Part shown: positions 31,205 through 42,810 of the stretch, piece by piece
Position numbering within the stretch: position 1 is the first letter of the stretch
Layout: every line of letters starts with the position of its first letter
Assembly (NCBI RefSeq): GCF_958298935.1
Contig: NC_084922.1
Span: 11,224,501-11,288,500 of the forward strand
Direction: 5' to 3'
Length of the DNA stretch: 64,000 bases
From: Phragmites australis
Taxonomy: Eukaryota > Streptophyta > Magnoliopsida > Poales > Poaceae
Notes under the pieces: generated by a model
What the model was told of the DNA's origin: nothing
What the model saw: the letters and a program-made list of their open reading frames with translations, nothing else
Database searches by the model: none
Position numbers and translations under genes: made by a program

Positions 31205-32094
31205 TAGCAAGTTGGTATCATCATTTTTAAAACTGAAAATCTTAAAAATTCTCTTTGAGAAATTATATTTTTCTTATCTCTGAAAAAAGGAATCTTATTC
31301 CAGCTGAGATGGCACCCACTAGTCCAAGGAACAATAGAGTCATCGGTATAAAACATATTTAGTAAAGCTCTCAGACTAGTTTAAAGGATAAATTTAATGG
31401 GAACTCGATCAAACAATAGTTTACAATTTTCAGTTCTAAAAGTAATTCTGTGAGAATGATTTTTTAAAATAATTTAAATACTAAGAGCTAAAAAATAGTT
31501 TATCCTGATTCGTTTCACTCCACCACGTAATCACTCCTCTATAATCGTAAAAAATTATTTCCAATTACATAATCACTTTTCTCATAAAATTTGAATCAGT
31601 GAAGCTCTACACGCCCACACGCTCTAACGATCAGAGAAGAAACGTGCTCCACTTTCCCCAGCTCTTTTTTTTTTTCCTTTTCTTTTATAACAATCTATTC
31701 ATGGGCTGGATGGAAAGCGAAATGCCACCACCGCTGAACTTTTAGCAGAGGAAGGGAAAAAAAGCAGAGAGAAATCAAGCTGGGGAAAGCTTAAAATTAG
31801 AGCGACAGAGCATCCCCAGGCAATAATTGAGCAGACAAAACCTTCCTAATCACTGCCCTAAACATGTGTTCCGTGGAGTATTATATGAGGAGCCCAAGGT
31901 AATCGATCCAAGTGGATGCTCATGATGGTGGAGAGCCCGGGCCCTCTGGCCTTCGCTTGCCCTCCTTCCTCCCCCCACATGCCCTGCCTCGCCCTGCCCT
32001 GATTGATTGATTGCTTCGTGTGACGCTTTCCTCTTTCCCTGGTTCGATCCATCCAAGAAGTCGTCTCAAGCTTGAGGATTCCTTTGTTCTTCTC
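31205..32094. other. Intergenic and promoter region upstream of the RING gene
   Basis: No coding sequence. A TATA-like TATTATATGAG lies near 31878 and could serve the plus-strand RING gene. The stretch 31210-31700 is A/T-rich without a recognised element. Confidence 0.4.
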
Positions 32095-32530
32095 CTTAGA
32101 TTGGAAATATTTGCTGCCCCTGTTCATCTTGTAGAAAGAATTGGATTTCCCTTCATGGTACAAGATTATGCATTTTGTTCTATTTGTTTCTTATTATTCA
32201 TAAGATTGATCCAATCTTGAGCAAACTGTTGGATCCCTGTTGCTCTGTCCTTGTTTTCCTGATTGAATTGAGTGTTTATTTTTCAATGATTGAACTTGCT
32301 CTTGCTTAGATGATACTTTTGGAAATTTTTGCTGCTCCTGTTCATCTTGTAGAAAGAATAGGGTTTCCCTTCACAGTACAAGATTATGCATTTTGTTCTA
32401 TTTGTTTCTTATTATTCATAAGATTGATCCAATCTTGAGCAAACTGTTCGATCCCTGCTGCTCTGTCCTTGTTTTCCTGATTGAATTGAGTGTTTGATTT
32501 TCAATGATTGAACTTGTTCTTGCTTAGATG
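32095..32530 (+). repeat. Tandem duplication (2 x 218 bp) in the RING gene leader
   Basis: Copies at 32095-32312 and 32313-32530 are about 95 percent alike by eye, sharing for example GATTATGCATTTTGTTC at 32164 and 32382. Each copy ends in TTGCTTAGATGATACTT, which looks like a 3' splice acceptor, so a leader-intron acceptor may be duplicated. Confidence 0.85.
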
Positions 32531-32899
32531 ATACTTCTGCAAGAGCAAGTCTCGTTTTTCTGATTTGTGAGCTTTCAAGAAATGCACCTGATCTTTCCAT
32601 GACAAGAAACCCAGCAAGAGCGTAGTCTTTGAGCTGAATTTACGAAAGATTCAGTCTGTTCAATGCAAACGACTTGATTTTATCCCACCAAGGAATGGTG
32701 CTTTCCTGCATTGACTAGGAAATCTTGACCTGCCAAGCTCGAATATTTCCCCAATCATTCAAGCTTATTCACCGTTGCAGTGTCAAAACTCTAATCTTTC
32801 CTTCCTTCCTTCCGGATCGATTGATTCGTCGCAGCCAAATCTAGCCCGAAGAATTAGAGTAGCCGCATTGGCGAGGCAAACACAAGAAGCTCGGCAGCA

Positions 32900-33943
32900 A
32901 TGGCGGAGCAGGCGGCGGTCGCCGGGAGGTACTGGTGCCACATGTGCGCCGTGGCGGTGAGCCCCGCGGAGGGCGAGGTGGAGATCAAGTGCCCGCACTG
33001 CCACAGTGGCTTCCTCGAGGAGATGGAGACCGCCCGCAGCGCCGCAGCGCCCGACGACGGCGACGGCGGGGAGCCTTACGTGTATCCCGGCGCCGAGCGG
33101 CCGAGCTCCATCTGGGCGCACGCCGTCCTCAACACGGTCGACAGCTCCGTCCGCCGCCGCCGCTACCGGAGGCAACCGGAGGCCGGCGACATCCAGGACT
33201 GGGAGGAGCACGAGTTCACGAGGCGCCGGCGGCGCGTCACCGCGTTCCTGCGGCTCCTGCACGAGCTCCGTGAGCGCCAGCTCCAGCGCCTGGAGTCCGC
33301 CGCCGGGCTCGACGGCGATCAACTGACCCCTTTTGGCCGGAGCCTCTTCATCGGCGGCGGCGCCGGCGAGCAGGGCGTTGCGCTGGGCGACTACCTCGGC
33401 CCGGGCCTGGACGCCCTGGTGCAGCAGCTGGCCGAGGGCGACGCGGGGCGGCACGGTACGCCGCCGGCCACGAAGGAGGCCATCGAGGCGATGCCGACTG
33501 TGGAGGTTGACGGCGGCTACGGCGTCGACGCGGCCAGCTGCCCGGTCTGCCTGGAGGACTACGCGGCCGGCCAGCGCGCCCGGGAGATGCCCTGCAGGCA
33601 CAGGTTCCACGGCAAGTGCATCGTGCCGTGGCTCGAGATGCACAGCTCCTGCCCCGTATGCCGATTCCAGCTGCCGGCCGACGACGACAACAAGAGCTCA
33701 TGCGGCAGTGGTGGCGGTGGCTATGTCAGTGTCAATGGTGATCACGATGGCAATGACAATGGCAGTGCGGGTGACAGGGCAGACAGAGCGGGCAATGCCG
33801 AGCCGGAGCGCAACGCTGGTGCACAGGCCGAAGAGAACAGTAGGCGGTTGCCAGCGTCGATACAGTGGCTCAACAGCTTGTTCTCCTCATCGGCTCCGGC
33901 ATCCGGCGGCAGCAGCAGCAGCTCGCAGCATTGGGAGGACTGA
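32900..33943 (+). CDS. RING-H2 E3 ubiquitin ligase with N-terminal zinc ribbon (RNF126/CIP8-like)
   Basis: A single exon of 347 codons. An N-terminal zinc ribbon (residues 12-35, CHMC ... CPHC) is followed by an acidic linker, an Arg-rich segment (84-112), and a RING-H2 domain at 214-254. The zinc ligands are Cys214, Cys217, Cys232, His234, His237, Cys240, Cys251 and Cys254 (CPVC ... CRHRFH ... C ... CPVC). The Ser/Gly-rich tail has low complexity. This arrangement is that of plant ubiquitin ligases related to CIP8 and RDUF1, which pass ubiquitin from an E2 to substrates. The substrate cannot be inferred. The start fits because the zinc ribbon lies immediately behind it. Very GC-rich coding, as usual in grasses. 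The leader upstream is A/T-rich with a 218-bp duplication and may contain an intron. Confidence 0.93.
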   Translation: MAEQAAVAGRYWCHMCAVAVSPAEGEVEIKCPHCHSGFLEEMETARSAAAPDDGDGGEPYVYPGAERPSSIWAHAVLNTVDSSVRRRRYRRQPEAGDIQDWEEHEFTRRRRRVTAFLRLLHELRERQLQRLESAAGLDGDQLTPFGRSLFIGGGAGEQGVALGDYLGPGLDALVQQLAEGDAGRHGTPPATKEAIEAMPTVEVDGGYGVDAASCPVCLEDYAAGQRAREMPCRHRFHGKCIVPWLEMHSSCPVCRFQLPADDDNKSSCGSGGGGYVSVNGDHDGNDNGSAGDRADRAGNAEPERNAGAQAEENSRRLPASIQWLNSLFSSSAPASGGSSSSSQHWED

Positions 33944-34640
33944 ATTTTGGAAGCTGCTTGGGCCGCCTGTTGCCAGTGTATACAGGGAACCTTTGTTTTT
34001 TCTATGTTAGTTTTGCTCTTGTAATATTCAGTGATACAGTTATTATGGTTGTAAAAAGAACAGATATTGGCAAGTGTATGAAATTGCCAATTGCGTGGAT
34101 TGGGTGCTAATCAGAATTCTATAGGTAAAAGTGGTTTACGCAGGGTGCTAATCAGGGCCAATAAGCAGCTTTATAATCAAAACTTAATTTTTGAAAAAGG
34201 TGCCACACATAATACTCCTACTATTTGCTTCTGTCAGTATTCAACTCCAGAGGTCGACAGCGTTTGATTTTGTCAAAGGTCCAGTTGATCAACAGTATTC
34301 AACTTCACATATATATAGTTAACCAATTGTTTTAATTGAAGTCCATAATGAACTAAATACTCATATTTGGTCACTTGTTCGATCTCATAAATAACTGTAT
34401 TTTTTGCCAATTGAACCAAAATTATTTAGCAAGCAGGTGAAACAACCATCGTATATCAGTAGTAGTATAATAGCAGTAGCAGCACAGCTGCAAAATAGGT
34501 AGCTATAGTAGTTGACAATTGTTTAAATGGCTAACCTCTAAATGATAAATAGCCACAACCTCGTAACATTAAGGTGTACCACAATGCAAAGTCACTATCT
34601 TGGCAACAAAAAATGTGGATCTGCATAAACAGTCTCACAA
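33944..34640. other. 3' flank of the RING gene, no further gene
   Basis: A/T-rich sequence between two convergent genes (RING plus, pyruvate kinase minus). No canonical AATAAA was seen close behind the RING stop. Confidence 0.5.
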
Positions 34641-34648
34641 AAAATGCA

Positions 34649-34696
34649 CCCCCCCCCCCCAAGCAAAATGGTGTTGCTCCCCCCCCCCCCCCCCCC
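34649..34696 (-). repeat. Two C/G homopolymer runs at the pyruvate kinase stop codon
   Basis: Plus-strand C12 (34649-34660) and C18 (34679-34696). On the coding strand the TAG stop is followed directly by 17 G, then 18 bases later by 12 G, in the 3' untranslated region. Confidence 0.9.
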
Positions 34697-37600
34697 TAGT
34701 TCACAGTCAAGAGTTTGATGACGGACGCAGTCCCGATCCGGTGCAGGGCCACAACGGACTCACCGGTATTGCAGAGCCCCATCGCCTTCGCATTCTGGAT
34801 GGCGAAACCGAGTGCCTCTTCAGTGGCTTCACTGTCAAAGGCCTTCGCATTGGCAGCACTCAGCATTGGGATGACACCCCTGACAATAAGGCTATGCCTT
34901 GCAGGCCCCTCGTCGCTGCACGTCCAGTCGAAGGAGTCTGTCTTAAGCTCAGGAACCACGACAGACAGTATCGGCATGGATGGCCTATACTTGGCCACAA
35001 GCCTTGCAGTCGTTCCTCCCCTGGTCAGGACCAAGATAAGAGCAGCTTTGGCGGAGTTTGCTGTGCGGACAGCTGATGATGCAAGGCTCTCCAGTGGGCT
35101 CATTGGAATTGGAGCTGAGGCCATGATTGATTTGAAAACAGCAGCATGGTCGACGCATGACTCTGCTTTCAAGCAGATCTTGGCCATAGTTTGCACAGCC
35201 AGCTCTGGATAAGCCCCAGCAGCTGTCTCACCACTGAGCATGACACAGTCGGTGCCATCAAGAACTGCGTTTGCAACATCAGTTGCTTCAGCTCTCGTAG
35301 GGCGAGGAGACTTGATCATAGATTCCAACATCTGGGTTGCAGTCACAACTGGCTTGCCCTGAATGTTGCACTTGAAAATCATCACCTTCTGCGCAAAGAA
35401 GATCTTCTCTATAGGAATTTCCATCCCTAAATCACCTCTTGCCACCATAAAAGCATCAGAGTTTGCCAGGATATCGTCGAAGTTAGCTACTCCCTCTTGA
35501 TTCTCAACCTGCACATTCAAATTAATTATAACCTTGACACTCAGAAGTCTATTAACTAAAAAAGAGAATGGCATACCTTTGACATCAGCATTATGGACTT
35601 GGCGTGCTCACCAAGTACCTTCCTGACCTCTACAAGATCCGAACCCTTGCGAACAAACGACAAGGCAATCATGTCAATCTTATTTGGGATACCCCATTTA
35701 AGGATATCCTCCTTGTCCTTTTCAGTGAGTGTTGGGAGATCAACAATAACTCCTGGAAGATTTACATTCTTCCTCTCACCAAGCATACAAGTGTTCTCAC
35801 AACGGCAGCAAACCAAGCCTTGCTCTTTATCACAGTGAAGCACAGTAAGAGTGATGGTACCATCAGCACACAATATGACACTTCCTGGCTTCAGATCCAC
35901 TGCTAGCTTCTTATAGCTCATTGATATCATTTTCTCATCACCCTTAATGCTATAATCTGTTGAAATTGTGATCTCTCGACCCTTTTTCAATTGAATAGGC
36001 TTCCCATCTTTTAAAAATCCAGTTCGGATCTCTGGACCCTGAGTTATAAATCAGTAGATGCAACGAACATGTGATCAGTAAACATTGCATGACACAACTG
36101 TGCAAACAAAACTAGTGAAGGGTTTGAACAATGTTTCCCCATACAAGAGATATTTCATCAGGCATACAGCTCATGCAATACATAAATTTCAGTCATGTTT
36201 ACTTTCAAACTAGCTAAGCACCCGTGCGTTGTAACGGAAACACAAATATTGGATATGGTAACATTAAGTGTAAACTTAAGGTATAGAGATGTGGATGCGC
36301 CATGGGAGCGATGCCGTAGTTTGATTTCAGATGGAATTCAAAAAAGAAGGAGAATACCTGCTAATTTCCCTCCTAATTTCTTCATTTATTTTCATTAGTA
36401 AAACGGGTCTCACATCTATAGCCGGTAACGAGACAAGAAGGCTAGAGGACAAGGACGAATGGCAAAAGTGGGTAAATTATTTGAATTTTAAAAGATTTAA
36501 TTAGAGAGGAGAGTAGGGGAAGAGGTGACGCGGAACTAACTCGTGTTTTAATTAGTTGAGATTATCAAGCTGCTTACGCTAAGGTGCGCATGCAGGTAAA
36601 TATTACTATGGGGGTATCATAGTAGTATGTGCTGAGTACTCACAAGAAGTTGAGAGGAATGAACATTGTCCCCACCCCTTACCCCCACACCACCACCACA
36701 ACAACAACAAACTTTGTCCCAATCTAGTTGGGATATACTAGAGATAAAACCCACAAGATTTTGCTATACAATTAACATTTTTCATAAACCAACCATAAAG
36801 ATTGTAAGATTAAATACCACTTAGACCATGTTTGTTTCAGCTAGAGATTGTGGATTATGATTCACAATCTGCAAGTTGAAACAAACAGGCCATCATCACA
36901 AATCCAGCATTCAGATTGTAACAATCCAACAATTCAGGTTCTACTAACTTCTGCAGATTGTACAATCTAGCTTTTACAATTCAGTTTCTTACAATCCAAA
37001 ATCTACAATATGTTTTTCACAATATCCAGCTGAAACAAACAGGCTCTTAATCTTTTGTAAGTCGTATCACATCAGATCTGTAATGAAAGCTGTAGAAAGA
37101 AACCCCCAAGAATCCCATAAAATCAAAGAAAATAGAAGTAAAACATATGATAAGCACTCACATCAAACACAAGGAAAAGAAATTCCCGACAAATCTCTAT
37201 GCTAACTGGAAGTTGGGGGCAACATTAAAAATTCATTTTTCCCTAAACATAAATCATTAATTTGTTCTACTGTACCATTAAGATATACTGTTCTTTTTTT
37301 CAGCAAATGTTGGCCGGCCTATACACACTTGTATGCATAAGATCTCACATTCTCATTACCCGCATAGAAAACAAAAGAGCAATGTTGTCACATCTTTCTC
37401 CAAATGATATAAGGCGAAAAGGGAATTGTGTCCACATGAGATCAACATTTTAACATCAAAGGATATATTCTATTTGTTTTAATTTAAATGGTAATAACAT
37501 AAACCTGAAAAACAACAACCACCTCACCAAGCTGAGCAAGAAGACCCTGATCATCAAAAGGTTAGCATCCAGCAAAACAAAAACTATTCCTTCCCATCCC

Positions 37601-40600
37601 AATCAAGCTGGCTACGAGAGTTAATTGGTTGCTAGAATAAGTCCATGGGACAAAAGTCCATTTGGTTGGGGGAGAATGAGGGAATGCAAGTTGGGCTTGT
37701 TTGGTTGGTCATACAAGGTAATGTGCATCCAGTTGAGATATTGCTAAACACTTTCCTCCCATCCCAACTAACAAGCTAATGCTGATGCCTGATCATTAAT
37801 CAACAGTGGTATATATTGGCTGCTGTATATATGCGGTTAGGGATCAGGGATTCAGGGTTAAATACACCAACAGTAAGCCTAGTACCTAAATCTAAATTCT
37901 CTAGAGTAAAAATAATGCATAGCTTATAATTATAATTGATATAAGTGCACACCTCTATCCCTTAGCCCAAAGGGGGAAATATACAAGTGTGTATGTATGT
38001 GTACATATGCAAAGAAACCCCTTTACAAGGGAGAAACTACAAACAAGTAAATATATCTACCCCCCCCCCCTCTCAAACTCATGGTGAGTCACAAACACTG
38101 AGTTTGGACATATGACGAGCCCTGGTTTGCGATTTAGTGAAGAAATCAGAAAGCTGCAAATCCGAAGGCACATACTGAAAAGTGATAGCATGCTTTTGCA
38201 CCTGACAAGGCACATATTGAAGAGTGGTAACACGCTCTTGCACCTGACAACATGTGTATGAAGCATCAAATCCAATGTGCTTCGTTAGCTTATGCTTCTC
38301 CGAATCACGGGCAATGCATCTGTGTTGTCCAACATCACATCAGTAGGTCCCATATCAGAAACTCCAAAATCAGCCAGCAGCCACCTCAACCAAGTGATCT
38401 TAGCAGTCACCGACAGCAGAGCCCGCAACTCGACCTCAACACTCGAACGGGATTCTACAATCTGCTTTTAGTCTTTCGGGCAATGAGAAAGGAGCCAAGC
38501 ACAACAGGCAGAAAGAGACCGACGACCGACAACCACACGGCGAGGTGGCGGACGGCAGCTCCGGCACGGGCGGGAGCAGTGTGATGGGGCAGAAGTGGCG
38601 GTTAGAGGTGCCGGCACGGTGGGGCAGAAGCGGCGGTTGGAGGCGTCCGTCCTCAACTCCGCGGCCAAGCTGTACCCGCGAGATCGGGGGCTGCCACTTG
38701 ATTCCGGCGGTGGCGACCCGAATTGTTGGAGAGCAGCGACGCAGCAGAAGCACGTTGCTCAGGAAGAGGAGGAGAGGGAAAAAAGAGATGAGAGAGAGAG
38801 GCTGGCATAGAACGGCGGAGGCTCACCGGCAGATCGCTGGTGGCTGGTCGGCAGCGGCTAAGGTTTGGATCGAGAGCAACCATGCCCTGGTACCATGATA
38901 GAAGTAAGCACACCTCTATTCCTTAGCCCAAAGGGGCAAATATACAAGAGTGTATGTATGTGTACATATGCAAGAAACCCCTGCAAAAGGGTGAAACTAC
39001 AAACAGGTAAATATATCTAACAATAATAAATGTACTAAGTATATCAAGCAAAGAGTCTCACTAGTTGACAGCTCCCTGGTCAAAGGGAGCTTTTCGGTCT
39101 AAATCCCACTGATATGTGATATGCATAAAAACTTTATGATTGAATGACAATTACTAATTAAGGCCTCAGTGCTTGCAGGTTGGATCTGTTGCGGCCTTGT
39201 GGGTTTCATATAGGAAACTAAGAGTATCTCCAAGAGCTGCTTAAAATGGCTCCCAATAGCCATTTATAGGGATTTTGACCCCAAAATCTAGCTCCAATGG
39301 CCTCCTAATCCTGTTTCGAATTTTTACCGATTCTCAAAGTGAGTTCTCATCCTAGCTAGAAGTTGGAAGTGACCTCGACTCTCTATCCACCCCCAGGCCC
39401 ACCAACCTCCGCTCTCCAATAGCCTCCTTCCCTTTGTGCCTCCGCTTCCCATCAGTGTCCCCGCCGGGGCCGACAGCAAGCCCACCCGCCTCCGCTCTCG
39501 CTGAGCCCGCCTAGAGCTTGAGCTCGGCCCTGCCTCCGCTCCGACGGCCACACGAGCCCCGGAGACCATGGCGTCGTGAGGAGGTCGATGGCGAGGAGAA
39601 GCACCCCGTGGCCTCCGATTTGTCAGCTCCCCACCTCGATCTCGCGCGATACGACATGGAGGTTGGAGCTGACGCTGGATCTTGGCGCCATCACCGGTGG
39701 AGCTCGTGAGAGGCGGCCGTTGACGGGCGTAGCCGAGGCAGTCGTAGTAGCATGAGCAACATGCGGAGGGGGGCGGCTCGTGGAGGCAAGCAGTTGCAGC
39801 AGTAGGAGCAAACACGGCAGAGGAGCGTACTGGTATTGCCGCTAGTGAAAAGAAAAGGGAGAGATGATAGGTGGGGTCTATCCGTCGGTGACATAGTAGA
39901 GGATATATAGAGAATGAGTTATTGGGAGTCTGTTGGAGATGAATGAGATTTAAGGAGTGAATTTTATTAGAAATGCTACTTATATAGTGATATTGGAAGT
40001 GGGTTTTTAGGCATCTCTTGGAGATGCTCTAAGCTACTAGTTGTGCCCATCTTCCTGCAAGGTGACAAGGAGACAAAACAAATTCATCAAGGCAAAGCTG
40101 TGTGGCTCCAAATTCCTGAATCAGGCCTAAAGGGGGAAAGTCAAACCACATTGGCCTTGAGTGTAGTAACCCAAAGGGGGCTAAAAAGCTGACGAGATTG
40201 AGCCAGGTTAGCCACTGATTGCGATAGGGTAGATGGGTGGCTGCCCCAGCCCTTGGCCTGTCCGCGATAACTTGCACACAAATCCAATTGCGGCTCAATG
40301 GTAGTGCTCAATTGTTCAGGATAGATGACGGGAGCAACAGCAAGCATGTAAGCTGGATTGAGATGTTTTGGTTGACTTATGGAATATGGATAATACAAGT
40401 ATAGGACGCAATGAGATGAAAAGAATAATGTCAAAGCTACCAACTTGCCTTCATCAAGCTTAAGAGGACTTAATCCACCCTAATAAAACATAAAATAGGT
40501 TATATACCTTACTCACCCACCGATATGCCAATTATATGGGTTTGGCCATATGGGAAGTTCAATTTGAGTTTCCTTACGAACTAGTCGGAAACCACCCTTT

Positions 40601-41801
40601 TGTGCCTCATAATAACTTGGCTCGCTTATACAAAGTACCCAACCAACCAAAGATCAATCAGAGGTTCAAACAAACAAATAGAGAAAAAGAAGACGCCAAT
40701 TAGATAATTCTGACGTTTCTCCTTTCCTATCGCCATTTGACATGTTCAATTAATTAATCACCATGATTCACCACCTGTATTTTCTTCCATCATCTGAATT
40801 CAGGATTGAAAGTCTCAAAAAAGGTAATGCAATTTCGCACATTTCAACGTTTTTATTAGATGGCACCCAACTTTAGCACCCCAAGCAAAAAAAAAAAAAA
40901 AAAAAGGACAAGAACAACATAGCCAATACAAGTGGCTGTGGCATGAGGACCACAGCCAACAGTCCAAGGAAATCGACAACAACAAGTCAACCGATTCCAA
41001 TTCCAGGGGGTAAGTGCAACGACTTGCTCCATCCAATTGCAAAATTGACATGTGGAGCCAGGTAGGAGCTGCAGGACATTGATGGCTAGATCTTCAGAAA
41101 TTCTATGCTACTGCGTAATGACTATTGGTCGCTCACAGTTGGCTGCTTTGATGGTAGTAGCTATATTAACCTGTAGTAGTAAAAGTAGGTACCACAAAGC
41201 ACAAGCAGCCAAACGTTCAAAGAATGGTCGGAATCAAGAAACAAGCTACAGTGTGCTGTGTGCACAAACGTCCAAAGAAGACTAGAAGCAAATAAAGAAC
41301 CGGAGATCGCATCCGACATCAAGATCAAGAAACAGGGACAAGTGATTATCTCTGGAAGCTGCGTACGGACTGAAATTTTCGCCTAAAAGCGGTTCAAACT
41401 CACAAGGCCTAACCCCAACCAGTAAATAGGAAAAACCAAAGTAGGCAGCCAGAGAAGCCGAGCAACCTAATCGCAGATCAAGAACTGGATCAGATAGAGA
41501 GGAGGAGAGCGACCGGGATGGATGGGACCTTGGTGTCGAGCATGACGGCGCAGAGGATCCCGGTGCGGTCCATGGCGGCGCGGAGGTTGTCGAGCGTCTC
41601 CTGGTGGTACTCGTGGGAGCCGTGGGAGAAGTTGAACCGCGCGACGCACATCCCGGCGCGCAGCAGGCGCGAGACCATCTCCACGGAGCGCGACGCCGGG
41701 CCGAGCGTGCACACGATCTTGGTCTTGGGCCGCCGCCGCATCACCGCCGCCCCCACGGGCTCCTCACCCCACCCGGGCTCGCCGCCCGCCACCGCCGCCA
41801 T
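34696..41801 (-). CDS. Pyruvate kinase, cytosolic isozyme
   Basis: Three exons, 41801-41529, 36038-35577 and 35508-34696, all phase 0 with GT-AG junctions, give 515 codons plus stop, the normal plant cytosolic length. Visible motifs are KTKIVCTLGPAS, RFNFSHG (residues 55-61), DTK/GPEIR across the first junction, IALSFVRKGSDL, and the metal-binding MVARGDLG (266-273). The family signature TRAEATDVANAVLDGTDCVM and the C-terminal GESVVALHRIGTASVIKLL follow. There is no transit peptide, which supports the cytosol. The enzyme makes pyruvate and ATP from phosphoenolpyruvate and ADP, the last step of glycolysis. Intron 1 (36039-41528) is 5.5 kb and carries four transposons; the second intron is 68 bp. 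Confidence 0.94.
36210..36561 (-). mobile_element. Helitron-like element in pyruvate kinase intron 1
   Basis: Second copy of the element at 26480-26862, in opposite orientation. On the minus strand it begins TCTCAACTAATTAAAACACG and ends GCACGGGTGCTTAGCTAG before T. A 5' TC and 3' CTAG without a target duplication fit Helitrons. There is no coding capacity. Confidence 0.6.
36824..37046. mobile_element. Tourist-like MITE (TTA duplication, 223 bp)
   Basis: TTA flanks both ends (36821-36823 and 37047-37049). The terminal inverted repeats GACCATGTTTGTTTCAGCT and AGCTGAAACAAACAGGCTC pair at 17 of 19 positions. The interior repeats GATTGTGGATT/AATCCACAATC-type segments and can fold on itself. Confidence 0.82.
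37937..39022 (-). mobile_element. Small copia-derived LTR element in pyruvate kinase intron 1
   Basis: Direct repeats of about 125 bp (37937-38060 and 38896-39022) lie inside a perfect 5-bp duplication ATAAT (37932-37936 and 39023-39027). On the minus strand the LTR is followed by TGGTACCAGGGCATGG, a tRNA-Met type primer site, and a G-run polypurine tract precedes the other LTR. Between them is the C-terminal end of a copia RNase H (VEVELRALLSVTAKITWLRW, then HVPSD-like QYVPSDLQLSDFFTKSQTRA). The 400 bp beside the primer site is GC-rich and unassigned. It is an internally deleted derivative unable to encode its own enzymes. Confidence 0.88.
39222..40029. mobile_element. PIF/Harbinger-like non-autonomous element with GC-rich interior
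   Basis: TAA flanks both ends (39219-39221 and 40030-40032). The ends GAGTATCTCCAAGAG and CTCTTGGAGATGCTC are inverted repeats differing at one position. The 800-bp element is A/T-rich at the ends but has a GC-rich core (about 39355-39850) unlike typical MITE sequence. No intact protein is recognised. Confidence 0.72.
40033..41528. other. Rest of pyruvate kinase intron 1
   Basis: No gene seen. Contains an A19 run at about 40889-40907. Nothing else was recognised. Confidence 0.5.
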
Positions 41802-42725
41802 AGCTTGGTTCTTCGCTAGATCTGCGCGAGGGAAGACAGAAGGGAGGGGAAGGCGCGCGTGCTTTCGCTGGGTTCTGCTTTGGCTCCTCTTGTGTGGGTG
41901 CTGGGTTGTTCTTGCTCCCCAAGAATGGGGCGGCCGGCCAGGCGAGATCCTTTGCAATAAATAATGGCGGCCCGAAAGGACTGCAAAGGGGACCAATCGG
42001 CGTGGTCTTTTCTGACAGTCCGTTGCAGGAAAAAACCGAGAATGGGGTGCTAGACAGGGATTTCAATTTCATTTTATATTATTTCACCTGTAAAAAGACC
42101 GATATTTATAAACTTTTATCGAAATTTCGATTATTTTCTGTCATCTACTCCTTGAGTCTCACATGTGAGTGAGAGAAAATTTAAAAATAGATGTTTTGTT
42201 GCCCTCAAAATTTCACAAAATTTCACCAAATTTTCAACAAATTTTTAGTCCGTGATGATAGCCTAAACACTGGTTAACTGAACAAGGAAAGTAAATTCAA
42301 ACGTTTCACAAGAAACTAGAAATTTTGTGAGCAGTCTTTTTTCACTCACCATATCGTTCCTCTCAAAAGAGAAAGCACTTCCCAGCCGTACAATAGTGTA
42401 GGCAAGCTACGAGGAGCGCATGTATATATATCCAGACGAGATGCATTCTTCTGTGCTACTCCCAGAAACACATGTAGATTTGATCTGTAACTACCTACTT
42501 CTCCAGCACTAAAGTATTTTGTGCTGTTGAGCTTTTTAGAAGAGCATATTCCTGAAAGGAAAAGCTTTTAGAATAGCATTTCTTTGTGTGTTTGGTAAAA
42601 TGGTTGCGGTGAACCTTGAGAAGCCGCAACATGCAATTGGCAGGCAACGGAGAGGTGGTCGACAAGCCGCCAAACGGCAGCGTCGATTTCTCTTTCTTTC
42701 TACCTTTCTTTTCATTCGTTGGCAC

Positions 42726-42729
<4 letters not shown>
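41802..42729. promoter_or_regulatory. Upstream region of pyruvate kinase
   Basis: GC-moderate leader close to the ATG (41802-41990), then A/T-rich sequence. It should hold the minus-strand promoter, but no convincing TATA box was identified. No other gene is seen. Confidence 0.35.

Positions 42730-42807
<78 letters not shown>
42730..42807. repeat. (AT)n microsatellite, about 39 units
   Basis: An uninterrupted AT dinucleotide run of about 78 bp. It joins directly the left end of the retroelement-like sequence to its right. Confidence 0.97.

Positions 42808-42810
<3 letters not shown>

Noticed and set aside
32783..33643. 286-codon minus-strand frame opposite the RING gene
   Set aside because: Mirror frame of a very GC-rich exon; no domain, and the plus strand has a complete RING-H2 protein.
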